Notes: generated from the sequence alone by a model not told the origin. A stretch of 64,000 bases of DNA from Hyphomicrobiaceae bacterium (GCA_028066055.1 JALCBY010000012.1:9478-73477); one strand, 5' to 3'; positions 1 through 8,901 are shown, counted from the first letter of the stretch. Numbers and translations are program-made.

Positions 1-2488
1 ACCAGCGCGGCAGATGTGCCGGGCATTCGCACTGTCCGTTGGCGTTGGCCACGCGCCCGCCAGTGCAGTTCACCTGCTGCTGGAACTGATGTTGCGGCTG
101 TTGCTGCGGCTGGGTCGTCGCCTGCTGCGGCTGGAGCATCTGCTTGAGCACATCCGAGCCGCTCGGCTTCTTGCACCTGCCGTCGCGGAAGATGAGTCCT
201 TGCGCGCAGCCGCAGCTGCCATTGGCCAGACGAATCTGGTTGCTCACGCAATTGGCCGGCCGTTGCTGAAGCGTTCCGCCACCTTGCGTGTTCGCAGCGT
301 ATGGCTTTTCCATGCACCAATTATTGTGCCGCATGAAACCTGACTTGCAGGCGGTCTTTTGGCTTTTTGTGTAGTAAGTGCAACCACCGTTCTCGACGCC
401 CGATCCGGGTGCGCAGCACCTTCCTTTAATGCGGACTTTGCCGCCCGAACATGCCGGAAAACACCTGTCGTGATTGAGGAGGTCGGCCACCTGTCCAGCC
501 GGGCATTTGGTGGCGGGCTTCTTTTGTCCCGGCGGCAGGCACACGCTGTACCAGCCTCCTTCTGTCATCGTGGGCACGGTTCCTGCCTTGCATTTGCAGC
601 TGGGCAGGCCGTTGGACTGGATGTACCTGACCCGCCCGCCGCTGCAAACGATATCGCATTTGTTTCCAACACGCGTGTAAGGATAGGGGCACGCGGCAGC
701 GGTGTTGGCCTGACTGCCTCCGGGCTGGCTCGACTGTCCGCTGCTGGTCTGTGTTTGCGTGTTGCCACCGCGGCCCGCATTTCCGAACACCGGCGCCTGG
801 TTGGTCTGGATGCAATTGGATCCCAAACGGAATGTGCCCGTGGGGCAGGCGGGAAGTTTGTTCAACAGATGCCCGTCGCGACCGGCGGGCGCACTGGCGT
901 TCGATACGCACCTCGATCCCTGGCGGTGAAAGCCCGGACCGCAGAAGGACGCCACATGGGTTTTCAGAATGCACTGGCCTTCGAGCCAGACGCTCCGGCT
1001 GGAGCACCTTCCGGTGGCCGCAGGATTGGGAACCTTTTTATAGCCGCGCGGCGGCTTCCAAGCTTTTACGGGCGCAGGTGCCGAGACATTGACGACCGCC
1101 GCGCCCGCGCAGGCCTGATCGTTCGCCGGGTTGGCGTCGCCTGTGCCCCCTTGCGTGAACATGGCGATCAGCAGTGGCAGGTCGATCTCGCCGGTCGCCT
1201 GCAGTCCGGCCCGCTGCTGGAACTGGCGGATGGCGTTGACCGTCTTGCGTCCGGCCTTGCCGTCGGGCCGTCCGACATTGTAGCCGAGCGTGTTGAGTTT
1301 CTGTTGCACGTCGCGCACGCTGCTGCCCGTCGGCGCGCCACCCCAGGAGACGCTCGCACAACTGTTCATCGCGCCGTCCGCGTTGCGGGGCAGGGTGAAA
1401 GTCAGCGAAATGGTCGTGGATTGTCCGGGCGCGATGTTCGCGGCTGTGTTGGTGCACACGGCGCCACCACCCATGCCCCGGCATGCCCAGGGCGCGGGAC
1501 TGGACCTGGTCAGGCGCGCGCTGCGGGGGCTGAGCGAATTGGCGATGACGAGCTGGCCGTTGAAGGGCTGCCCGCCGGTGTTGGTGGCGACCACCGTGTA
1601 GCTGCACGGCGCGCCACCGGTGCAACTCTTCTGGTTCGCGGTGACGGTGAGCGAAAGATCGGCGGGGTTTGTGGGTGTGGGAGGCGCCTGAGGTGCGGGT
1701 GGCCTGGACGCCGTCTCATTCTGCTCAGGCTTTCGCGCCGGTTTGGGCCCTTCGTTGCCGAGCCGTTTCACATAGGCGCGGGCGAGATCGGCGCGAAATC
1801 CTTTCGGAAAATTGTTGAGGAACGCTTCCCAGCCTCGATGGTGCCGAGTTCCTTGGCCGCCTCGAAGGCTTCCTTTTCCGAGACGCCTGTTCCCGAGGAC
1901 GATGAAGCTTGCGCGGTCTTTTGGGGGGTTCAACGCTTCGGCGTAGGACCGGCAGGCCGCAATGAACTTCCTGATCTTGTCGTGCCCCGCTTTGAGCTCA
2001 AGTGTCGAGGCGCGGTAGCCGGGCACCAGATAATCGAGGGAATTCTGCTCCGTCAGCGCTTTCCACAGCGGGTCGTCGAGCTTGACCGTCAGATCGACGC
2101 CGGTGATCCCTTCCTCCACCTGCGTGCCCTGAACCGTGCCGGGCACGAAGTGATTGAAACCGCCGCCGGTGAAACGGACATTGACGTTGGAATTCTCAGG
2201 AAGCTTGCCGACATCGGCGCCGAGGACCAGGCTCGCGGCATTCACGCCCGAACCGCTGCGTGCCTCGCACGCGCCTGAAACCTTGGAGTTGTCGGTTTCG
2301 GGTGTACCCAGGCCGAGGCGGGCGGTCATCCGTCCCCCGTTGTTGGGGTCGTTTCCTTCGGTGAAACTCCAGACCATCGCGTCCTGCGCCAAGACTTGAG
2401 CGCCGTACCCAACCACAAGCACAACGAGAGCGGCCACGAACGCTGTAACCGCCGCGTTCAGGCCGAAACGGGTACCCGTCTGATTGAT
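1..2488 (-). CDS. Secreted Cys-rich protein with peptidoglycan-binding domain (3' end outside window)
   Basis: The frame is open from about 2488 to the left edge (about 829 codons) with no stop; the C-terminus lies outside the window. Residues 1-35 form a signal peptide ending near VLA-QD. They are followed by an N-terminal domain, a short motif of the type found after caspase-like domains (EAWEAFLNNFP), a Pro-rich linker, a DUF11-like beta domain (about 273-330), a PG_binding_1 domain (about 386-443, with VQQKLNTLGY and GRKTVNAIRQFQ), and then several hundred residues rich in Cys with repeated CPAG/CxCxxG motifs and Gln-rich linkers. It probably acts outside the inner membrane on or near the cell wall; the enzymatic role is unknown. 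The start is unresolved: a good ribosome site (AGGAGAGG, 2494-2501) precedes ATC codons, not ATG. Residues coded at about 1831-1928 read better in another frame (see findings). Confidence is high that the frame is real and low on the exact start. Confidence 0.75.
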   Translation of the reverse strand, partial: MNQTGTRFGLNAAVTAFVAALVVLVVGYGAQVLAQDAMVWSFTEGNDPNNGGRMTARLGLGTPETDNSKVSGACEARSGSGVNAASLVLGADVGKLPENSNVNVRFTGGGFNHFVPGTVQGTQVEEGITGVDLTVKLDDPLWKALTEQNSLDYLVPGYRASTLELKAGHDKIRKFIAACRSYAEALNPPKDRASFIVLGNRRLGKGSLRGGQGTRHHRGWEAFLNNFPKGFRADLARAYVKRLGNEGPKPARKPEQNETASRPPAPQAPPTPTNPADLSLTVTANQKSCTGGAPCSYTVVATNTGGQPFNGQLVIANSLSPRSARLTRSSPAPWACRGMGGGAVCTNTAANIAPGQSTTISLTFTLPRNADGAMNSCASVSWGGAPTGSSVRDVQQKLNTLGYNVGRPDGKAGRKTVNAIRQFQQRAGLQATGEIDLPLLIAMFTQGGTGDANPANDQACAGAAVVNVSAPAPVKAWKPPRGYKKVPNPAATGRCSSRSVWLEGQCILKTHVASFCGPGFHRQGSRCVSNASAPAGRDGHLLNKLPACPTGTFRLGSNCIQTNQAPVFGNAGRGGNTQTQTSSGQSSQPGGSQANTAAACPYPYTRVGNKCDIVCSGGRVRYIQSNGLPSCKCKAGTVPTMTEGGWYSVCLPPGQKKPATKCPAGQVADLLNHDRCFPACSGGKVRIKGRCCAPGSGVENGGCTYYTKSQKTACKSGFMRHNNWCMEKPYAANTQGGGTLQQRPANCVSNQIRLANGSCGCAQGLIFRDGRCKKPSGSDVLKQMLQPQQATTQPQQQPQHQFQQQVNCTGGRVANANGQCECPAHLPRW

Positions 2489-2575
2489 GATGTCCTCTCC
2501 TGATCGGACTCGCAGGCATTAGAGTGTCGCAAAACCCGTGGCGCATCAACAAAATAGGGCGCGCGCGACCTGGTC

Positions 2576-3469
2576 TTAGCCCAGCACCTTCTCGAACCAA
2601 TGATCAGGATACGGGTCATCGTTGAAGGGCGGCACCTCGACATAGCCGTTTTTCAGATACATCGCCTGTGCCTCGGTCAGGGATTTGTTGGTATCCAGAC
2701 GGATGCGCGTGTGTCCCATAGATCGCGACGCTTTTTCTAGCTCGCCGAGTAACTGCTGGCCGATGCCGAGGCCACGGGTATTTTCCGCTACCCATACCCG
2801 TTTGATCTCCCCAAGTTCCGGACCCGCCGTCTTCAGCGCACCACAGCCGACCGGTTCTCCCGCCGCGCGGGCCACGAGGAAGATGCCTTTGGGCGCGGTG
2901 AACTCGTGCGCGTCCGCGGGCTGTGCGTTCTCGGGGTCGTATCCGCCCGCGAAACGCTCATTCAGCAGATCGAAATACTGTTGCAGGCACCAGCGGGCGA
3001 CGGCGCTGTCCGCAGGCTCGGGCGCGATTGCGAGTGCCGACGCGCGCAACAGCCTCTCGATACGATCCATGGCTACAACCAGTTCGGCGCGCCGTTTGGC
3101 ATCCAGCGGTGCCAGGATGGATTTGGCGACGCCGTCGGATCTGCGGTCAATTTCCTCCCACTCGCGTCGGCCCTTCTCCGTGAGCGATGCGAAGCGCACC
3201 CGTGCATCACCCGATGCGGTGCTGGTCTCGATCAGTCGCTCTCCCTCGAGCGCGCGCAGAATGCGGCTCGCATAGCCGGAATCGAGGCCAAGACGTACCC
3301 GCAGCTCGCGCACCTCGATGCCGTTCCTGCCGATCTCGAAAAGGACACGGGATTCGCCAAAGGGGCGCCCGCGCCCGAGAAACCGCTCGTCGAGCACGCC
3401 GATGCGCCGCGCCACCGTCCGGTTGAAGCGGCGAACCCGATCGACATCATTTGCAGAGCGTGCGTTCAT
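2576..3469 (-). CDS. Bifunctional MarR-type regulator / GNAT N-acetyltransferase
   Basis: The 297-residue protein has an N-terminal winged helix-turn-helix of the MarR class (about 20-140; core GLDSGYASRILRALE, wing GDARVRFASLT) fused to a C-terminal GNAT acetyltransferase (about 155-297). The GNAT acetyl-CoA loop is RGLGIGQQLL near residue 232, and the usual YLKNGY motif follows near the end. MarR-GNAT fusions are a known family that typically sense or acetylate small molecules; the substrate cannot be told here. It is monocistronic. A perfect inverted repeat lies immediately upstream of the ATG and probably serves as an autoregulatory operator. Confidence 0.88.
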   Translation of the reverse strand: MNARSANDVDRVRRFNRTVARRIGVLDERFLGRGRPFGESRVLFEIGRNGIEVRELRVRLGLDSGYASRILRALEGERLIETSTASGDARVRFASLTEKGRREWEEIDRRSDGVAKSILAPLDAKRRAELVVAMDRIERLLRASALAIAPEPADSAVARWCLQQYFDLLNERFAGGYDPENAQPADAHEFTAPKGIFLVARAAGEPVGCGALKTAGPELGEIKRVWVAENTRGLGIGQQLLGELEKASRSMGHTRIRLDTNKSLTEAQAMYLKNGYVEVPPFNDDPYPDHWFEKVLG

Positions 3470-3474
3470 TTTAC

Positions 3475-3488
3475 CTGACTTTAGTCAG
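3475..3488. promoter_or_regulatory. Inverted repeat CTGACT-TT-AGTCAG, candidate MarR operator
   Basis: A perfect 6-bp inverted repeat with a 2-bp spacer starts 6 bases before the start codon of the MarR-GNAT gene. MarR proteins usually bind such short palindromes over their own promoter. The operator role is inferred from symmetry and position only. Confidence 0.5.
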
Positions 3489-3537
3489 ATAAATATGCGA
3501 ATACAAGCGAGCACTGCCCATTCGTGCCTAGCCTATG

Positions 3538-3900
3538 TCAGCCTGAGTATTTCCGGCAGTCGATGACGTTCGGGTTGAACCAGCGCGTGAAGAAGAATTC
3601 CATACCGCTGAAGCTCGCATTGATGCACTTCTGATACGGCTTTACGCACTCGACCTTGTGCTTCTCGATATTCTTGTGCGCCTTCACCAGCTTGTCGTAG
3701 CAGACCGTATACTTGCGCCGACAGCGGTTGAGTGCTTTGCATTTCTGCTTGTCAGTCAATGGTTTACGTTGTGCAATGAGTGTCTGATAACGACCTCCAT
3801 CGCCCGAAACACCGACAGTCTGTGAGAATGAATTCGCCTGCTGCGGCATTGCCGCCACCAGAAGACCTGCCCCCACCACGAGACCACCAATACGCCACAT
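3538..3900 (-). CDS. Small secreted Cys-containing protein, unknown function
   Basis: The start chosen is the ATG of MWRIGGLVV, preceded by the GAGGGG ribosome site, giving 120 residues; a longer frame begins 10 codons upstream without a better site. Residues 1-26 are a signal peptide (hydrophobic GLVVGAGLLVAAM, cleavage near QANS). The mature part is Lys-rich with six cysteines arranged as CKALNRC, YTVCYD, VECVKPYQKC and a final DCRKYSG, which suggests disulfide bonds in the periplasm. No family was recognised. It stands alone between the MarR-GNAT gene and the divergent TIGR02302 gene. Confidence 0.65.
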   Translation of the reverse strand: MWRIGGLVVGAGLLVAAMPQQANSFSQTVGVSGDGGRYQTLIAQRKPLTDKQKCKALNRCRRKYTVCYDKLVKAHKNIEKHKVECVKPYQKCINASFSGMEFFFTRWFNPNVIDCRKYSG

Positions 3901-4164
3901 CACACGCCCCTCTTCGCGTTCCTGAAACATACAAACTTTGGGGTTTTGTCCCCAGCCCCTGCGGCAACACTAGCGCAAAATTGACGTGATCGCCTAGACG
4001 AAATCACGCGCTGTTCCGGGTGCAGTGGCTTTGCAGAGCGTATCCGTCCCACAACAAATTCACCCAGTCGTGATGGCATTCGCCCACAAAACGGCGGATT
4101 GTGAGGTGTAGGTGGGGTGAAAACCCCTCGCAGTGCAGGGAGTGCGCATGCTAGCGTGACGCAG

Positions 4165-6864
4165 ATGACCGGCTCTAGACAAGACAAACAGGTGCAAGAC
4201 CGCGACCCGTTGCAGAACGCGCCGCGTGTGCTTGAGCGCAAAGTGCGTGCCGCCCGCGCCGTCCTCCTGTTCGAGAGGGTCTGGCAGGCGCTGCTCTGGC
4301 CGTTTGCCGTCGCGGGGGTTTTCCTACTCCTGACGCTCGGCGAGGTATGGGCGCTCCTGCCTCCATCGGCGCATCAGGTCGGACTGATCGCGTTCGCACT
4401 TGCCCTTCTGGTGTCGCTGGTGCCGCTGGCGCGGGTGCGCTGGCCGGGGCGTGAGGAGGCTTTGCGCCGGCTCGAGCAGGTATCCGGTGTCAAGCATCGT
4501 CCGGCAACGTCATTCGAGGATGAGCTTCCCGAGGCCGCCGACGCCGAGCAACGCGCGCTTTGGCAGCGCCATCGTGCTCGCCTGGCGGCAATGCTCAACA
4601 GGTTACGTGCCGGGTGGCCTCATCCGCGCCTGGCTCGTATCGATCCATACGCGTTGCGTGCGGCGCTTCTGCTACTGCTCGTTGTTGGTTTCACCGCGGC
4701 AGGCGGGTCCTCCTTGCATCGCCTTGTCACCGCTTTCAGCCTGACGCCGCAGGAATCCGTCGCGCCGTTTCGGGTCGATGCCTGGGTGACTCCACCGGTC
4801 TATACGGGCAAGCCGCCCATCGTTCTGGCCGACGGATCGGACGAAGGCCAGTCGATCCGGCAGGTCACGACGCCGGAAAAGAGCCTTCTGCTCGTCCGCA
4901 TCAATGGCCGGTCGGGCGCGCGGCCCGTGGTGCAGGTGCGGAGCAAGAAGGACGCCCCGAACAAGACGGTAAAGCCGGCGAACAGTGACGACCAACTTTC
5001 CGAATACAAGATTGCAATCGAAGAACCCGTGATCATTGTCGTCGGATCAGGAGGAGTTGCCCGCACCACGTGGCACTTCGACGTAATCAAGGACAGACCT
5101 CCGCTGATTGGCCTGACCGATGAGCCAACGCGTTCGGCGCGCGGGGCAGTCCGGTTCGGTTATCGGGTGCAGGACGACTATGGCGTGGCCGCATCGGAGG
5201 CGCGGTTTGCGCTAGCGCGGACGCGGGATGGCAAGAAGAACGGTGCGGGGGACAAGACAGACAAGCCCGCATCCGCTCAAAAGGCAAAAGGGCTGTTGAG
5301 CGCGTTCGAGCCGCCGCTTATCCCGCTGACCTTGCCGCGTTCCAACGCCAAGGCAGCCGAGGCGAGCACCTTCAAGGATCTCACCTCGCACCCCTGGGCC
5401 GGACTGAAGGTCACGATGACCCTGGTTGCCCGAGACCATGCGGGCCAGGAAGGCAAGAGCGAGGTCTACGAGATGGTGCTGCCGGAGCGGCGGTTCACCA
5501 AGCCCATGGCCAAGGCGCTTATCGAGCAGCGCAAGAATCTCGTCCGCGATCCGGATGACAGGGAATCTGTGATCCGTGCGCTGTCCGCGCTGACAATCGC
5601 GCCGGACCGGTTCATCAAGGATAAGGTGCTCTATCTCGGGATGCGGTCTGCGCGTGCGCGTCTGCGATACGACAAGACGGTGGACGGATTGAAAAGCGTG
5701 GCGGGCCAACTGTGGGACCTTGCCTTGAGGGTCGAAGATGGCGACCTGCCTCAGGCCGAGGCGGACCTTCGAGCGGCCCAGGAAGAGCTGCGGCGCGCGC
5801 TGGAGAACGGCGCGTCTGAAGAGGAAATCGCTCGGTTGATGGATAAGCTGCGTGCGGCTCTTAACCGGTTCCTGCAGGCAATGGCCGAAAAGGCGCGGCA
5901 GAATGGCGATCTCGCCAAAATGCCGGAAGGCCTCGGTCCGCAGCAGATGCTCAGCACAAAGGATCTAGAGCAGATGCTGCGGGATATCGAAAATCTGGCC
6001 AAAACCGGTTCTCGGGAGATGGCGCAGCGCATGCTGGATCAGCTTGCCGACATGATGCAGCGATTGCAGATGGGACAGGCCAATCCCAATTCGCAAAGCC
6101 AGCAGATGATGAACATGGTGCAGGGTCTTGGTGAGGTGATCCAGCGCCAGCAGAAGCTCCTCGATGAGACGTTCAACGAGCAGCGTCGGCAGGAGGGGCG
6201 GGAAGGACAGGACGGGCGACAAGCGCAGCGTGACGGCGGGCTTGGTCAGCGTTTCGGGCAGCAGGGTCGACAGGGGCAGCGCGGCGAAGGGCAGGAAGGC
6301 CGACAAGGCCGCGGTGGTGAAGGTGAACAGGGCCAGCAGGGCCGGCAAGGTCGGGGCGAGGGCCAGGAGCAGGGCCGGGGACGCGGCGGCGGTGACCGCC
6401 GCTACGGCGCGTTGTCGAACCAGCAGGGCGGTATTCGCGACCGCCTCGACGGTTTGCTGGAACAGTTGCGGGCGCTGGGCGCCCGCCCGTCGGATCAGCT
6501 AGAAGGCGCTGGCCGCGCCATGCGCGGATCGGAAAAGGCGCTCAATGAGGAAAATCTCGGACGCGCCGTTCAACAGCAGACGCTGGCGTTGGATCGGCTG
6601 AGGCAGGGAACGCGCTCAATGGCTGAGCAGATCCTCCAGAGCCTGGCATCGCGCATGGGGCAGGGCGGTCAGCGCAACAAGGATCCGTTGGGACGGCCGG
6701 AACGGACGCAAGGTCCGGATCTCGGGACGTCGGTCAAGGTGCCCGATCAGATCGACATCCAGCGCGCGCGCGAGATTCTCGAAGAGCTGCGCCGCCGTCT
6801 CGGCGAGCCGGCTCGGCCGATGCTCGAGCTCGATTATCTCGAGCGGCTGATCAAGCAGTTCTAG
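4165..6864 (+). CDS. TIGR02302/DUF4175 family membrane protein
   Basis: The protein has 899 residues from the ATG of MTGSRQDKQ; an in-frame ATG 16 codons upstream is less likely because the extra residues are atypical. Two hydrophobic segments near residues 30-85 and a third near 155-180 place it in the inner membrane. A long beta-rich extracytoplasmic part follows, then a helical region with many MxxLxxM/Q heptads, then a striking Gln/Gly/Arg-rich low-complexity tract (genomic 6170-6410) and a conserved C-terminus (LDYLERLIKQF). Members are restricted to alphaproteobacteria and usually sit next to a CpdR-like receiver and hpt, as here. The function is unknown; an envelope role is inferred from topology and from the nearby ftsEX. 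Confidence 0.9.
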   Translation: MTGSRQDKQVQDRDPLQNAPRVLERKVRAARAVLLFERVWQALLWPFAVAGVFLLLTLGEVWALLPPSAHQVGLIAFALALLVSLVPLARVRWPGREEALRRLEQVSGVKHRPATSFEDELPEAADAEQRALWQRHRARLAAMLNRLRAGWPHPRLARIDPYALRAALLLLLVVGFTAAGGSSLHRLVTAFSLTPQESVAPFRVDAWVTPPVYTGKPPIVLADGSDEGQSIRQVTTPEKSLLLVRINGRSGARPVVQVRSKKDAPNKTVKPANSDDQLSEYKIAIEEPVIIVVGSGGVARTTWHFDVIKDRPPLIGLTDEPTRSARGAVRFGYRVQDDYGVAASEARFALARTRDGKKNGAGDKTDKPASAQKAKGLLSAFEPPLIPLTLPRSNAKAAEASTFKDLTSHPWAGLKVTMTLVARDHAGQEGKSEVYEMVLPERRFTKPMAKALIEQRKNLVRDPDDRESVIRALSALTIAPDRFIKDKVLYLGMRSARARLRYDKTVDGLKSVAGQLWDLALRVEDGDLPQAEADLRAAQEELRRALENGASEEEIARLMDKLRAALNRFLQAMAEKARQNGDLAKMPEGLGPQQMLSTKDLEQMLRDIENLAKTGSREMAQRMLDQLADMMQRLQMGQANPNSQSQQMMNMVQGLGEVIQRQQKLLDETFNEQRRQEGREGQDGRQAQRDGGLGQRFGQQGRQGQRGEGQEGRQGRGGEGEQGQQGRQGRGEGQEQGRGRGGGDRRYGALSNQQGGIRDRLDGLLEQLRALGARPSDQLEGAGRAMRGSEKALNEENLGRAVQQQTLALDRLRQGTRSMAEQILQSLASRMGQGGQRNKDPLGRPERTQGPDLGTSVKVPDQIDIQRAREILEELRRRLGEPARPMLELDYLERLIKQF

Positions 6865-6889
6865 AGTATCTGAAGCATCCTGGGTTTGA

Positions 6890-7270
6890 TCACGCAGCGG
6901 AAGCCGGCGTATCGAGCACCGCGTTCACCTCTTCGCGGATCTGCGCCAACGTGAAGGGTTTCTGGACGATGCCGCGGATCAGGCTTTCAAGGCCATAGGC
7001 GCGATCCCGGTGTTCGGCGTATCCGGTCATCAGGAGTATCGGCAGTTCCGGTTTGTCTCGGCCCACCTGCAGCGCCAGAGCAACGCCGTCGACAACCGGC
7101 ATGCGTATGTCCGACAGCAGCAGATCGAACTCCTCCAGAGGCGACATCAACCGTTCAACCGCCTCTCCCCCATCATGGACCGGCACGACGTCGTGGCCGT
7201 CCATTTCAAGCGCCCGGCGTACGAAATCGCACACCGCAACATCGTCTTCCGCCAGGAGAATGCGTGCCAT
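6890..7270 (-). CDS. cpdR: CpdR-like single-domain response regulator
   Basis: A 126-residue stand-alone receiver starts at MARILLAEDD; an upstream extension is unlikely. The receiver residues are all present: acidic pair D9/D10, phospho-acceptor D54 (LLLSDIRMP), T82 (LLMTGYAE) and K104 (QKPFT). There is no output domain. In Caulobacter and rhizobia, CpdR in its unphosphorylated form delivers substrates such as CtrA and PdeA to the ClpXP protease under control of CckA-ChpT. The similarity in length and start sequence supports CpdR, but other single-domain receivers cannot be excluded. The gene is convergent with the TIGR02302 gene and lies 53 bases downstream of hpt on the same strand. Confidence 0.78.
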   Translation of the reverse strand: MARILLAEDDVAVCDFVRRALEMDGHDVVPVHDGGEAVERLMSPLEEFDLLLSDIRMPVVDGVALALQVGRDKPELPILLMTGYAEHRDRAYGLESLIRGIVQKPFTLAQIREEVNAVLDTPASAA

Positions 7271-7323
7271 CGCGATCCCCGCGCAATCTTCAGAGCGCCA
7301 TCTGTCGGCTCCAGTTTGGGATT

Positions 7324-7866
7324 TCACATGATTCGCCCGACATATGGCAACTCCCGATAGCGGTGGGCGATGTCCATGCCGTAGCCTACGACGAATACGT
7401 CAGGACAGTCGAACCCGCGAAAATCGGCGCATATGTCGACGGCACGCTCGACGGGCTTGTCCAGCAGAACACATGTCGAGACGCGGTTCGCGCCGCGCGC
7501 TGCGATCAGATCCTTCGCGAAAGCAAGAGTCCGCCCCGACTCCAGTATGTCGTCCAAAATCAGCACGTCGCGGCCTTTCATACCGGCCTCCGGCTCGCGC
7601 AGAACCTCCACGCGACCGGAGGATTGAGTTCCCGTGCCGTAGCTTGAAAGGAATATGAAATCGACCTCCGGTTTCAGCCCGGCGGTGTGCAGCGCGCGAA
7701 GCAGGTCGGCTCCGAACATGAAGCTCCCCTTGAGGATGGGAATGACCAGCAGTTCGGAAAAACGCGCTTCGGCGATTTCCTTTGCAAGTTGCTCGATGCG
7801 CAACGCGATTTGCCGCGCGTCCAACAGGATTTCGATGTGCGCGGTCGACGGGTCGTCACTGTTCAT
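7324..7866 (-). CDS. hpt: Hypoxanthine phosphoribosyltransferase
   Basis: The protein has 180 residues from MNSDDPSTAH; the open frame extends 42 codons further upstream, but that part overlaps the preceding gene. The PRPP-binding motif VLILDDILESGRTL and the flexible-loop region SSYGTGTQSSG identify a purine phosphoribosyltransferase that converts hypoxanthine or guanine plus PRPP to IMP or GMP for purine salvage in the cytoplasm. It begins 13 bases after the upstream zinc-ribbon gene ends, so the two are probably cotranscribed, with the CpdR-like gene next. Confidence 0.9.
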   Translation of the reverse strand: MNSDDPSTAHIEILLDARQIALRIEQLAKEIAEARFSELLVIPILKGSFMFGADLLRALHTAGLKPEVDFIFLSSYGTGTQSSGRVEVLREPEAGMKGRDVLILDDILESGRTLAFAKDLIAARGANRVSTCVLLDKPVERAVDICADFRGFDCPDVFVVGYGMDIAHRYRELPYVGRIM

Positions 7867-7879
7867 CAAAATTCCCGGA

Positions 7880-8800
7880 TCACCGGATCTTTGCAAAGCG
7901 CACCAGAACGTCGCGTATGGATTTCGGAGGCGTGGGAATCTGGGCAGAGAATTTGGTCCGTTGCCTGGCCGGCAACAATTCCGACCGCACATCTGCAGCC
8001 CATTGATAAACCTCGACTTTTTCCTTTGTCCGCAACCCGAAGACCACGGTCGGCACTTTGAGTGGCTCAGACGTCACATTGATGATTTCACCGTGGACCT
8101 CGAGCACTGGCTGCCTGCCGTTCGTTTCCCAGGAATAGGCCACCTTGTCGAATTCGAGGCCACGAACATTGACGGGAAGTCCGAAGCGCTCATAGACCGG
8201 CGCGGTTCCCGGCAGGGCTCGCACGACATCGACGCGCTGGAAGTAGGCGTAAGCGCCGAGTATGGCAACAAACAGAACAAGTGCAGCCCAGCCGGCAGCC
8301 ATCGGCCCCGACACGCTTCCCTTTCGTCGCTTGGCTTTTCCAATGACGATCGGCTGGCTTTCGCGTTTGGGCACGAGGTCGCCACCCTCAATGTCCGGCT
8401 CGGTCTGCGGTTCAGCGGATGTCTCTTCGCTGTCGGCTTTCTTCGGGGCAGCTTCGTCCATGGCGGCGGAAAAAGCCTCTTCCATCGCCTCTTCGCTGAA
8501 TGCGTCATCCCCCTTCGGATCGTCACTCTCCGCAGGCGCGGGCGCGTCCTTTTCCACAGCTTCCGCGCTTTCGGCGGCTTCCACAGCCTCCGCAGCCCGC
8601 GCGGCTTCCGCTTCGGGATCTTCCTTGAAGACGATCTCTTCGTCGTCGAAGTCGGGAACGGTGGCCTCAGGCTGTGGTTGGTTTTCGCGCGTCGCCTGCC
8701 AGACATGGTGACAGGAGGAGCAGCGCACCTTGCGGCCTTCCGGCGGAAGATCGACCGGAATTTCGTATCGGGTCTCGCAATTTGGACATTCCAGAATCAT
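7880..8800 (-). CDS. MJ0042-type zinc-ribbon, DUF3426 membrane protein
   Basis: The protein has 306 residues. It opens with a zinc ribbon in which C5/C8 and C27/C30 form two CxxC knuckles (CPNC, CSSC), as in the zinc_ribbon_5/MJ0042 family. A long acidic Ala/Glu-rich linker (about 45-160) leads to one transmembrane helix (about 178-200, GWAALVLFVAILGAYAYF) and a C-terminal DUF3426 beta domain outside the membrane. The function is unknown. It is divergent from ftsE with 141 bases between starts, an arrangement common in this order, and is probably cotranscribed with hpt. Confidence 0.88.
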   Translation of the reverse strand: MILECPNCETRYEIPVDLPPEGRKVRCSSCHHVWQATRENQPQPEATVPDFDDEEIVFKEDPEAEAARAAEAVEAAESAEAVEKDAPAPAESDDPKGDDAFSEEAMEEAFSAAMDEAAPKKADSEETSAEPQTEPDIEGGDLVPKRESQPIVIGKAKRRKGSVSGPMAAGWAALVLFVAILGAYAYFQRVDVVRALPGTAPVYERFGLPVNVRGLEFDKVAYSWETNGRQPVLEVHGEIINVTSEPLKVPTVVFGLRTKEKVEVYQWAADVRSELLPARQRTKFSAQIPTPPKSIRDVLVRFAKIR

Positions 8801-8872
8801 AAGGTATCCGTTTCCGGTGCGCTGGTGCTCAGATTGCCCTCTTGTCCAATTCCTCTAGTAGCGTGAAATGCG

Positions 8873-8901
8873 TTGATACGGCAGATTGTGTCCAGCATAA
8901 A
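8873..8901 (+). promoter_or_regulatory. Candidate sigma70 promoter for ftsEX
   Basis: TTGATA and CATAAA separated by 17 bases lie about 40 bases before the ftsE start, in the divergent intergenic region. This is a plausible housekeeping promoter by spacing and sequence; there is no experimental support in the sequence itself. Confidence 0.4.

Noticed and set aside
359..2278. A 639-codon open frame on the plus strand
   Set aside because: It is antisense to the secreted Cys-rich protein; its residue composition (Arg/Ala-rich) and lack of domains mark it as a shadow of the opposite strand.
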